NCBI RefSeq assembly: GCF_019084545.1
Contig: NZ_JAHREP010000003.1
Coordinates: 62,001-126,000 of the forward strand
Source: Marinobacterium ramblicola
Lineage (GTDB): Bacteria > Pseudomonadota > Gammaproteobacteria > Pseudomonadales > Balneatricaceae
DNA: 64,000 nt
Reading direction: 5' to 3'
Made by a program: the position numbers and the translations under genes. Positions 55,179 to 64,000 of this stretch are shown here, one piece after another. The notes beneath the pieces were generated by a model. That model saw only the letters and a list, made by a program, of their open reading frames with translations. It was not told the DNA's origin and did not search any database. How positions within the stretch are numbered: position 1 is the first letter of the stretch; each line of letters begins with the position of its first letter.

Positions 55179-56521
55179 TCCCCCGGTTCGATACTGTCCA
55201 CGGTGCAGGTCAGTCGTCCCCTGTGCAGCCTGGCTTCGAGCCGTTCGCCCGGGCTGACCTGCTCAGCAGATGACACTGCCTGACCCGCCGGGTTCAACAA
55301 AATCGAGTAGCCGCGCTCGAGTGTTGCCAGCGGGCTGACTGATTGCAGTTTGCCGCTCTGCTGCGCCAGACGCAGCCGGTTGCGCTCCAGATGCCGCTGC
55401 ATCAGTCGCGACAGCAGAGGCTGCAGTTGCTGAAGCTGGTGGCGGTATTGCTCGAGCCGCCGCGCCGGTGTTACCCGCTGGAGTCGAGCGTTCAGTTCGG
55501 TCAAGCGATTGCGGCGCTGTTCCAGTAGTCGCTGGGTGGCGCGCTGGAGCCGGAGCTCCAGCCGATCCAGCGCCTGCATATGTTCGCGTACCCGCTCGCC
55601 AGGGTGGCGCAGGCGCTGCCGGGCGCCCTGTAGTTGATGACGTTTGCGCTCCAGTTGCCAGCCGATGCGGGATTCCAGACGCCGCCGCAGCTGGTTCAGT
55701 CTTAGCAACAGGGCATGTCGGTCTGGGCTGAGCAGTTCAGCGGCCGCTGACGGAGTGGCTGCGCGCTGGTCGGCGACCAGATCGCTGATCGAGATATCTA
55801 CCTCATGGCCGACCGCCGAGACGATCGGAATGGCCGACGCGGCGATGGCGCGAGCGACGATCTCCTCGTTGAACGGCCAGAGATCTTCCAGCGAGCCGCC
55901 GCCGCGGCCGACGATCAGTACGTCGCACTGGGCATGGCGGTTGGCCAGGTCGATGGCGGCAACGATCTGACCGGCCGCCTCCTGGCCCTGTACCGCGGTG
56001 GGATAGAGGGTAACCGGCAGGCCGGGAAAGCGGCGCTTGAGCACGGTGAGGATGTCGTGGATTGCGGCGCCGCTGGGTGAGGTGACTACACCCAGATGGC
56101 GGGGATGCGGCGGCAGCGGGCGTTTGCGAGTGCTGTCGAACAGCCCCTCCTTGTCGAGCTTCGCTTTCAGCGCATCGAACGCCTGCTGCAGCTGGCCCAG
56201 ACCGCTCTTCTCCATCCGCTCGCAGATTAGCTGGTAATCGCCACGCCCCTCGTAGAGGCTGACGCGGGCGGTGACCAGCACCTCATCCCCTTCGCGGGGG
56301 ACAAAACCGGTTCTCTGGTTGCTGTTGCGGAACATGGCGCAGCGTACCTGGGCCTTGCTGTCCTTCAGCGTGAAATACCAGTGGCCGGAGGAGGGGCGGG
56401 CCAGGTTGCTGATTTCGCCGATCACCTGGATCGACAGAAATGAGTGTTCGAGCAGGGATTTGACCTGCCGGTTCAGGGCGCTGACGCTGAGCGCGCGGTG
56501 GGCTGTGGGCTGCATAATCAT
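55175..56521 (-). CDS. xseA: Exodeoxyribonuclease VII large subunit
   Basis: 448 residues. N-terminal OB fold (SLLEHSFLSIQVIGEISNLA; GHWYFTLKDSKAQVRCAMF), catalytic VGRGGGSLEDLWPFNEEIVA, then a long coiled-coil rich in Arg/Gln/Leu (300-400). Single-strand DNA exonuclease; xseB is not adjacent, which is usual. Divergent from guaB, as in many gammaproteobacteria. Confidence 0.95.
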   Translation of the reverse strand: MIMQPTAHRALSVSALNRQVKSLLEHSFLSIQVIGEISNLARPSSGHWYFTLKDSKAQVRCAMFRNSNQRTGFVPREGDEVLVTARVSLYEGRGDYQLICERMEKSGLGQLQQAFDALKAKLDKEGLFDSTRKRPLPPHPRHLGVVTSPSGAAIHDILTVLKRRFPGLPVTLYPTAVQGQEAAGQIVAAIDLANRHAQCDVLIVGRGGGSLEDLWPFNEEIVARAIAASAIPIVSAVGHEVDISISDLVADQRAATPSAAAELLSPDRHALLLRLNQLRRRLESRIGWQLERKRHQLQGARQRLRHPGERVREHMQALDRLELRLQRATQRLLEQRRNRLTELNARLQRVTPARRLEQYRHQLQQLQPLLSRLMQRHLERNRLRLAQQSGKLQSVSPLATLERGYSILLNPAGQAVSSAEQVSPGERLEARLHRGRLTCTVDSIEPGE

Positions 56522-56602
56522 GGCGCCATTCTACCGTGGTTTGAGCCCAAGATGGCAGGCGGGCGGTAGAGAAGATTTTATCTGTCACAACCGAGATCTA
56601 AA

Positions 56603-58152
<1,550 letters not shown>

Positions 58153-58177
58153 TCGCTAAACTGAGATATGGACAGGA

Positions 58178-58202
58178 GTGGGGCGGGTGCCGCCCCACTT
58201 TT
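58178..58202 (+). terminator. Hairpin between guaB and guaA
   Basis: GTGGGGCGG / CCGCCCCAC with a GTG loop, followed by TTTTCGTTT. A likely partial terminator that sets guaB above guaA, since guaA has no other clear promoter in the remaining space. Confidence 0.7.
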
Positions 58203-58249
58203 CGTTTCTGTCGCTTTGGAGCCTCCGGGTTTCGGTGGAGTCATAAGAG

Positions 58250-59830
58250 ATGACCAAAGATATTCATGCACAACGTATCCTGATTCTTGATTTCGGGTCG
58301 CAGTACACCCAGCTGATCGCACGCCGTGTGCGGGAAATCGGCGTGTACTCGGAGATCCACCCCTTCGATATGACCGAAGAGGAGATCCGCGAGTTTGCAC
58401 CCAAAGGGATTATCCTGGCCGGTGGTCCGGAATCGGTGACCGAGTTGGATTCTCCCCGCGCGCCGACCTGTGTATTCGAGATGGGGATACCGGTGCTGGG
58501 TATCTGTTACGGCATGCAGACCATGGCCGAGCAGCTGGGCGGTAAGGTGTCCAGCTCCGACAAGCGGGAGTTCGGTTACGCGCGTGTGCGTCTGGCGGAC
58601 AGCCCGAGCCGGATGCTGGAGGGGATCGAGGACCATATCGCCAACAACGGCTCCCTGTCGCTGGACGTCTGGATGAGCCATGGCGACAAGGTGGTGGAGC
58701 TGCCGGAAGGTTTCCATATCATTGCGGCCACCGAGTCCGCGCCGATCGCTGCCATGTGCGATCCCAAGCGCAACCTGTATGGCGTTCAGTTCCACCCGGA
58801 AGTGACCCACACCAAGCAGGGGATGCGTATTCTGGAGCGTTTCGTCTGTGAGATCGCCGGTGCTGAAAAGCTCTGGACGGCCGCAAATATCATCAACGAT
58901 CTGATCGACAAGGTGCGGGCGCAGGTCGGCGATGAAAAGGTGCTGCTCGGCCTGTCCGGTGGTGTCGACTCTTCCGTCGTTGCGGCGCTGCTGCACAAGG
59001 CGATCGGTGACCGTCTGACCTGCGTATTCGTCGACAACGGCCTGCTGCGCAAGCGCGAAGGCGATCAGGTGATGGATATGTTCGCCCGCAACATGGGCGT
59101 CAACGTGATCCGCTCCGACGCCGAGGATCAGTTCCTGGGCCGTCTTGAAGGGGTTGCCGACCCTGAAGCCAAGCGCAAGATCATCGGTAACACCTTTATC
59201 GAGGTGTTCGACTACGAAGCTGGCCGTCTGACCGATTGCCGCTTTCTGGCGCAGGGTACCATCTACCCGGACGTGATCGAGTCCGCTGCCGCCAAGACCG
59301 GCAAGGCGCACGTGATCAAGTCGCACCACAACGTGGGCGGCCTGCCGGAGGACATGAAGTTCGAGCTGGTCGAGCCGCTGCGTGAACTGTTCAAGGATGA
59401 GGTGCGCAAGATCGGCCTGGAGCTGGGTCTGCCCTACGACATGGTCTACCGTCACCCCTTCCCGGGTCCGGGTCTGGGTGTGCGTATCCTCGGCGAGGTG
59501 AAGAAGGAGTACGCGGAGATCCTGCGCGAAGCGGACGCGATCTTCATCGAAGAGCTGCATAATCACGACTGGTACCACAAGACCAGTCAGGCGTTCGCCG
59601 TATTCCTGCCGGTGAAGTCGGTCGGCGTGGTCGGTGATGGCCGTCGCTACGAGTACGTTATCGCCCTACGTGCCGTTGAGACCATCGACTTCATGACCGC
59701 GCGCTGGGCGCACCTGCCGTACGAGCTGCTGGAAACCGTCTCCAGCCGTATCATCAACGAGATCGCCCAGGTATCCCGTGTCACCTACGATGTGTCGAGC
59801 AAGCCGCCGGCAACCATCGAGTGGGAATAA
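58250..59830 (+). CDS. guaA: GMP synthase (glutamine-hydrolysing)
   Basis: XMP + ATP + Gln to GMP. 526 residues. Class I GATase Cys86 in [10 protein letters not shown], with His/Glu in [12 protein letters not shown]-loop [13 protein letters not shown] near 236; the C-terminal dimerisation domain ends PPATIEWE. Full length and closely matching the family. Confidence 0.97.
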   Translation: MTKDIHAQRILILDFGSQYTQLIARRVREIGVYSEIHPFDMTEEEIREFAPKGIILAGGPESVTELDSPRAPTCVFEMGIPVLGICYGMQTMAEQLGGKVSSSDKREFGYARVRLADSPSRMLEGIEDHIANNGSLSLDVWMSHGDKVVELPEGFHIIAATESAPIAAMCDPKRNLYGVQFHPEVTHTKQGMRILERFVCEIAGAEKLWTAANIINDLIDKVRAQVGDEKVLLGLSGGVDSSVVAALLHKAIGDRLTCVFVDNGLLRKREGDQVMDMFARNMGVNVIRSDAEDQFLGRLEGVADPEAKRKIIGNTFIEVFDYEAGRLTDCRFLAQGTIYPDVIESAAAKTGKAHVIKSHHNVGGLPEDMKFELVEPLRELFKDEVRKIGLELGLPYDMVYRHPFPGPGLGVRILGEVKKEYAEILREADAIFIEELHNHDWYHKTSQAFAVFLPVKSVGVVGDGRRYEYVIALRAVETIDFMTARWAHLPYELLETVSSRIINEIAQVSRVTYDVSSKPPATIEWE

Positions 59831-59848
59831 GCATTATCGGTTATAGTG

Positions 59849-59875
59849 AAAGCCCGCATCAGCGGGCTTTTTATG
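59849..59875 (+). terminator. Rho-independent terminator after guaA
   Basis: AAAGCCCGC / GCGGGCTTT, loop ATCA, followed by TT and an A/T stretch; 18 bases past the guaA stop. Confidence 0.85.
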
Positions 59876-59907
59876 TTCAGGATGTACGGTATGCCGCGAG
59901 CGCAAGG

Positions 59908-59982
59908 GCCGCTTTTTGCTCCTGCAAAAGCGGCATTCACGCGGGGCGGCCATCCGCCATCCATGACGCTCATGCGCAGGAG
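59908..59982. repeat. Nested inverted repeats upstream of tRNA tadA
   Basis: GCCGCTTTT / AAAAGCGGC (59908-59916, 59926-59934), CTCCTGC / GCAGGAG (59919-59925, 59976-59982), and GGCGG / CCGCC (59945-59949, 59954-59958). The outer/inner palindrome plan recalls the repeat family at 28 and 53.6 kb, but the core does not clearly align, so it may be a different or decayed element. Confidence 0.5.
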
Positions 59983-60011
59983 TGGGGTGTGTTGTATTCG
60001 GAGACTGGGTT

Positions 60012-60539
60012 TTGACTGATCAGATCGAGCATTCGGCTGAGGACGAACGCTGGATGCAGGAAGCGCTGGCGCTGGCCGAGCGTGCCGCCGAGTTGGGTGA
60101 GGTGCCGGTGGGTGCGGTGGTGGTGCGTGACGGCGAGATCATCGGTCGAGGTTGGAATCATCCGATCAGCGGTTGTGATCCCACTGCGCACGCCGAGATC
60201 ATGGCGCTGCGGGACGCGGCGCAGCGATCGCAAAACTACCGGCTGGTCGATGCGGAGCTCTACGTGACCATCGAGCCCTGCACCATGTGCGCCGGTGCGA
60301 TCGTACATGCCCGTATCGGGCGGGTGGTGTTCGGTGCCGTAGAGCCCAAGGCGGGGGCGGTACTGAGCCGGTCGTCGCTGTTCGATACGGATTGGGTCAA
60401 CCATCGTGTGCAGTGGCAGGGCGGCGTGTTGGCACAGCGCTGCAGTGCGCGGATCAGCGCCTTCTTCGCCGAGCGCCGCGAGCAGAAGAGGCGGCAGAGG
60501 GAGCGGGATCGATCCGCATCTGAATCACAGGGTGGGTGA
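60012..60539 (+). CDS. tadA: tRNA-specific adenosine deaminase
   Basis: Deaminates A34 to inosine in tRNA-Arg(ACG). From TTG 60012, 175 residues. Zinc site HAE in DPTAHAEIMALRDA plus PCTMC in EPCTMCAGAIVHARIGRV; the C-terminus is long and basic (FAERREQKRRQRER). TTG 60012 has GGAG eight bases upstream; ATG 60054 would lose the first helix. Do not confuse with the pilus tadA at 810. It overlaps mltF tail to tail by 15 bases. Confidence 0.93.
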   Translation: MTDQIEHSAEDERWMQEALALAERAAELGEVPVGAVVVRDGEIIGRGWNHPISGCDPTAHAEIMALRDAAQRSQNYRLVDAELYVTIEPCTMCAGAIVHARIGRVVFGAVEPKAGAVLSRSSLFDTDWVNHRVQWQGGVLAQRCSARISAFFAERREQKRRQRERDRSASESQGG

Positions 60540-62033
60540 TATTTCGCTTACCGGGGAGGAGTCTGGGCGTTCCTTGTTAGGGCTGGTGTCGGGCTCTTCG
60601 CCACTTTCCTCTTTTCGACCGTTTTCGCCATGCTTGTTGCGGGCCTGGGTAACCTGCTCCTCCCAGCGCAGCATCTCCATATACTTACGGATGTTGGCGA
60701 CATAGGTCACCGGCTCATAACCGCGGGCATAGCCGTAGCGCAGTTTGGAATAGTACTTTTCGTTGGCCAGAAGTGGCAAAAACTCGCGCACATCCTGCCA
60801 GCGGTCGGGATCCTTGCCGCCGCGCTGGGTCAGGATACGGGCATCCTCCAGGTGGCCAAAGCCGATGTTGTAGCCGGCCAGGGCGAACCAGGTGTGGTCC
60901 GGTTCGGTAATGCGCTCGGGTATTTTTGCGCGAACTTGCACCAGGTACTGGGCGCCGCCGAGGATGCTTTGGCGAGGATCGGTGCGGTCGGCGACACCGA
61001 CTTCGGTAGCCGCTCCTTCGGTCAGCATCATGATCCCCTTGACCCCGGTAGGGGATACCGCGTCTTCACGCCAGTGCGATTCCTGATAGGCGATGGCGGC
61101 CAGCAGCAGATGATCGATGCCGCTCTCCTGGGATGCGAGCATGAAGTACTGCTCCAGTGGCGGGTAACGCTCCTCCAGCGCTTTGCGGAATTCGCTGGTG
61201 TCGAAAAAGTTGAGCTTGTTTTGGCGTGAGAAGTAGCGCTCCTCAAGGCTCTTGATCAGCTCCTGCGTCTCTGGGAGTGCGAAGAATTTATCCAGTTCGC
61301 GCTTCAGTGTGCCGTCGTAATGTTTTGCCAGCATCCAGGCAATGGGTTGGGGGGGCTCCAGCTCGAAGCCTTTGTTCAGGCCGGGATAAAACGATCGCTG
61401 GGCATCGAACACGGTGGAGTCCATCACCGTGTAATCAACGCTGCCGTCGTGCACCTGGTCGAGCAGATCGGTGGCCGCGTCGCTGTCCGACTCCTCCCAT
61501 TCGAGCGGAGGATGTTGATGCTTCAGTCGGGCCAGCAGTTCGGCCTGGGCGGAACCTGCCAGAACCAGGATCTTGCTGTTGTACAGCTCCTCGATACTGT
61601 GCGGCTGCGGCTGACCCTGACGGATACGATAGATCACCGTGGGTGCACTCTTGCGATAAGTGGGACCAAACAGGAACTGCTTCTCGCGTTTTTCGGAGAC
61701 GGTCAGGTTGGCGGCCGCAATATGGGCGTTGCGTTCACGGACGCTGGTAAACAGGTCGGCAAAAGTGGTGGGCAGGATCAGCTCCAGCCGCACGCCGAGA
61801 TAGTCGGCAAATGCGCTGGCCAGTTCATATTCGAAACCGGCGGGTTTGCCCTTGTCGATGTAGTAGGTCATCGGCGTATTGCGCGTGGCAACCCGCAGCA
61901 CACCGCGCTCTTTGATCGCTTCCACCTGGGTTGGGGTGTTGATGCTGATCAGCGTCAGTAGAAAAGCAATGACGGTCAGGCCCCAGAAGTAGACCAGCTC
62001 ACGGAAGTAGGGTTTTTGCCGGAGTACAAACAT
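60525..62033 (-). CDS. mltF: Membrane-bound lytic murein transglycosylase F
   Basis: 502 residues. N-terminal anchor (LTVIAFLLTLISI at about 19-31), a periplasmic solute-binding-like domain (RVATRNTPMTYYIDKGKPAG ... SVDYTVMDSTVF), then the SLT domain from about 298 with catalytic Glu in AIAYQESHWREDA and GVKGIMMLTEGAA. Cleaves murein to anhydromuropeptides. Divergent from purL, a well-known gammaproteobacterial pairing. Confidence 0.95.
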   Translation of the reverse strand: MFVLRQKPYFRELVYFWGLTVIAFLLTLISINTPTQVEAIKERGVLRVATRNTPMTYYIDKGKPAGFEYELASAFADYLGVRLELILPTTFADLFTSVRERNAHIAAANLTVSEKREKQFLFGPTYRKSAPTVIYRIRQGQPQPHSIEELYNSKILVLAGSAQAELLARLKHQHPPLEWEESDSDAATDLLDQVHDGSVDYTVMDSTVFDAQRSFYPGLNKGFELEPPQPIAWMLAKHYDGTLKRELDKFFALPETQELIKSLEERYFSRQNKLNFFDTSEFRKALEERYPPLEQYFMLASQESGIDHLLLAAIAYQESHWREDAVSPTGVKGIMMLTEGAATEVGVADRTDPRQSILGGAQYLVQVRAKIPERITEPDHTWFALAGYNIGFGHLEDARILTQRGGKDPDRWQDVREFLPLLANEKYYSKLRYGYARGYEPVTYVANIRKYMEMLRWEEQVTQARNKHGENGRKEESGEEPDTSPNKERPDSSPVSEISPTL

Positions 62034-62105
62034 CGTTCTGCTTTTCTGGTTCCCTTGTCCCTGATCGGGTAAAATTCCGCCTCAACTTTCCCGCTGTCAA
62101 CGCCC

Positions 62106-62129
62106 GGCTCTTTCGATGAATCGAGAGCC
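62106..62129 (+). other. Hairpin in the purL leader
   Basis: GGCTC-TT-TCGA / TCGA-GAGCC with a TGAA loop, 28 bases before purL. No U-tract, so not a simple terminator; it may affect purL translation. No classic PurR box seen. Confidence 0.4.
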
Positions 62130-62156
62130 AGGAAAATCAAGAGGCTCGAAACTAAC

Positions 62157-64000
62157 ATGCTCGTATTGCGTGGTGCGCCCGCTCTCTCAGCTTTCCGCCA
62201 TGACAAACTTCTCGCTTCGCTGGGCAGCAGCCTCAGCGGTGTCACCGGTGTGTACGCTGAATACGTTCACTTTGCCGACCTGTCAGCGGATCTGGACGAA
62301 CAGGAGCAGCAGGTGCTTGATCGTATCCTGCGATATGGCCCCAACGCCAGTACCGAGGAGCCAAAAGGTGAGCTCTATCTGGTTGTGCCGCGTCCCGGCA
62401 CCATCTCACCCTGGTCGAGCAAGGCTACTGATATTGCCCATAACTGCGGCCTCAGCAAGGTGTTGCGCCTGGAGCGCGGGGTCGCGTACTACCTGCAGGT
62501 TGAAGCTCCGTTGACCGCCGAGCAGCGCGCCAACGTCAGTGCCCTGTTGCATGACCGGATGGTCGAAGCGGTGCTGGGCAATATCGAAGAAGCGACTGCG
62601 CTGTTCCGGCATGAGCAACCGCGGCCGTTGTCCAGCGTCGACATCCTCGGTGGTGGTCGCGAGGCGCTGATCCGGGCCAATACCGAGCTGGGCCTGGCGT
62701 TGGCGGAGGACGAGATCGATTATCTGGTACAGAGCTTCACCGAGCTGGGTCGCAACCCCAACGATGTGGAACTGATGATGTTCGCCCAGGCGAACTCCGA
62801 GCACTGTCGCCACAAGATCTTCAATGCCTCCTGGGAGATCGATGGCGAGGCGCAGGAGAAATCCCTGTTCGGCATGATCCGCAACACTTACCAGCAGGCT
62901 GGCGACAATGTGCTTTCCGCCTACAAGGACAATGCGGCGGTCATGGTCGGCCATCGCGCCGGACGTTTCTATCCGGACCCGCAGACTCAGGAATATGGCT
63001 ACTCCAATGAGGATATCCATATTCTGATGAAGGTGGAGACCCACAACCACCCGACCGCGATCGCACCGTTCTCCGGCGCGGCTACCGGCTCAGGCGGTGA
63101 GATTCGTGACGAGGGTGCCACCGGTCGCGGTGCCAAGCCGAAGGCGGGCCTGACTGGTTTCACCGTGTCCGATCTGAAGATCCCCGGTTTTGAACAGCCC
63201 TGGGAGTCCGCTTACGGCAAGCCCGAGCGCATCGTGTCACCGCTGAATATCATGATCGAGGGACCGATCGGTGGTGCGGCGTTCAACAACGAATTCGGTC
63301 GTCCGAACCTGACCGGCTATTTCCGTACCTTCGAACAGAAAGTCAACGGCGCGGCGGGTGAAGAGGTGCGCGGTTACCACAAACCGATCATGATCGCCGG
63401 CGGTATGGGTAACATCCGTGCCGATCATGTGGAGAAGGGTGAGATTACAGTCGGCGCCAAGCTGATCTGCCTGGGTGGGCCGGCGATGCTGATCGGTCTT
63501 GGTGGCGGCGCGGCCTCCTCCATGTCCTCCGGCAGCTCCTCTGCCGATCTGGATTTTGCGTCGGTACAGCGCGGCAACCCCGAGCTGGAGCGCCGCTGCC
63601 AGGAGGTGATCGATCAGTGCTGGCAGTTGGGTGATACCAATCCGATCGCGTTTATCCATGACGTGGGTGCCGGCGGCCTGTCCAATGCCTTCCCCGAGCT
63701 GGTCAAGGATGGTGGTCGTGGCGGTAACTTCGAGCTGCGCAACGTCAACAACGATGAGCCCGGGATGTCGCCGCTGGAGATCTGGTGCAACGAAGCTCAG
63801 GAGCGGTACGTACTCGCGGTCAAGCCGGAGGATCTGGCGCGCTTCGAGGCGATCTGCGAGCGTGAGCGCTGCCCCTACGCGGTGGTCGGTGAAGCGACCG
63901 AGGATCACCACCTGACCCTGGGTGATACCCACTTCGAGAACAAACCGGTGGATCTGCCGATGAGCGTGCTGTTCGGCAAGCCGCCGAAGATGCACCGTTC
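62157..64000 (+). CDS. purL: Phosphoribosylformylglycinamidine synthase, 3' end cut
   Basis: FGAM synthase of purine synthesis (FGAR + Gln + ATP). The frame is open from ATG 62157 to the window edge: 614 codons, about half of the usual 1,290-residue protein. The N-terminus [20 protein letters not shown], then [60 protein letters not shown] and [20 protein letters not shown] are all strong purL signatures. The glutaminase domain lies beyond the window. Ribosome site GAGG is rather distant. Confidence 0.96.
   Translation, partial: MLVLRGAPALSAFRHDKLLASLGSSLSGVTGVYAEYVHFADLSADLDEQEQQVLDRILRYGPNASTEEPKGELYLVVPRPGTISPWSSKATDIAHNCGLSKVLRLERGVAYYLQVEAPLTAEQRANVSALLHDRMVEAVLGNIEEATALFRHEQPRPLSSVDILGGGREALIRANTELGLALAEDEIDYLVQSFTELGRNPNDVELMMFAQANSEHCRHKIFNASWEIDGEAQEKSLFGMIRNTYQQAGDNVLSAYKDNAAVMVGHRAGRFYPDPQTQEYGYSNEDIHILMKVETHNHPTAIAPFSGAATGSGGEIRDEGATGRGAKPKAGLTGFTVSDLKIPGFEQPWESAYGKPERIVSPLNIMIEGPIGGAAFNNEFGRPNLTGYFRTFEQKVNGAAGEEVRGYHKPIMIAGGMGNIRADHVEKGEITVGAKLICLGGPAMLIGLGGGAASSMSSGSSSADLDFASVQRGNPELERRCQEVIDQCWQLGDTNPIAFIHDVGAGGLSNAFPELVKDGGRGGNFELRNVNNDEPGMSPLEIWCNEAQERYVLAVKPEDLARFEAICERERCPYAVVGEATEDHHLTLGDTHFENKPVDLPMSVLFGKPPKMHR

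Overview
The window is a GC-rich stretch of gammaproteobacterial chromosome. Gene content and order fit the Pseudomonas/Oceanospirillales (Marinobacterium-like) side of the class: fbp-mpl-ubiX, trpG-trpD-trpC-osmC, comF divergent from bioBFHCD, rpsF-rpsR-rplI-dnaB, xseA divergent from guaB-guaA, then tRNA tadA / mltF / purL. This placement is inferred from synteny and protein families only; no 16S or marker search was possible. I see no rRNA, tRNA, IS element, prophage or CRISPR array. Both window edges cut genes: a TadZ/CpaE ATPase on the left and purL on the right.

Layout. 1-5188: tail of a Tad (Flp pilus) operon, tadZ(partial)-tadA-tadB-tadC-tadD. 5.3-11.5 kb: ppa, fbp, mpl, ubiX, tsaB, uppP, rsmJ (central metabolism, peptidoglycan recycling, ubiquinone, tRNA t6A, undecaprenyl recycling, 16S rRNA methylation). 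11.5-25.7 kb: a short PlsB-like acyltransferase with slyX, a membrane-anchored cold-shock-domain protein, a flavin reductase with a winged-helix tail, a DUF3108 protein, argO/argP, further transporters and regulators, hrpB, a 53-residue Cys-rich protein, an M48 protease and a DUF938 methyltransferase. 25.9-31.4 kb: a molybdopterin oxidoreductase, a non-coding block built of palindromes, then trpGDC and an OsmC protein. 31.4-36.4 kb: an accessory amino-acid module (AraC regulator, ornithine-cyclodeaminase-like enzyme, D-amino-acid dehydrogenase-like enzyme) and a LysR/SDR divergent pair. 36.4-41.0 kb: rpsF-rpsR-rplI and dnaB. 41-51.4 kb: a thioesterase, bioA, trmO, a TSUP permease, a Na/Pi symporter, comF and bioBFHCD. 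51.4-64 kb: a SprA-like HExxH protein with a small partner, an esterase, an FKBP isomerase, an M23 peptidase, xseA, guaBA, tRNA tadA, mltF and purL.

Most distinctive elements. (1) dnaB is interrupted exactly in the Walker A P-loop by a 496-residue intein that carries two LAGLIDADG-like motifs and an embedded XRE/Cro-type helix-turn-helix; its base composition and codon use differ from the exteins. (2) A dispersed palindromic repeat family (about 86-88 nt, three copies: two abutting near 28.1 kb, one at 53.6 kb) has a shared core but different outer arms in each copy, with both stems always kept paired. (3) An inverted repeat lies exactly over a near-consensus promoter of the biotin operon and does not resemble the usual BirA box. 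(4) A 16-bp inverted repeat between fbp and ppa holds a perfect -10 hexamer.

Working together: the biotin genes (bioA plus bioBFHCD) give a complete pimeloyl-ACP-to-biotin route including the BioC/BioH pimelate step; trpGDC supplies three tryptophan activities (trpE, trpF and trpBA are not in the window); guaB-guaA gives IMP to GMP; and mpl, uppP and mltF all act on cell-wall recycling.
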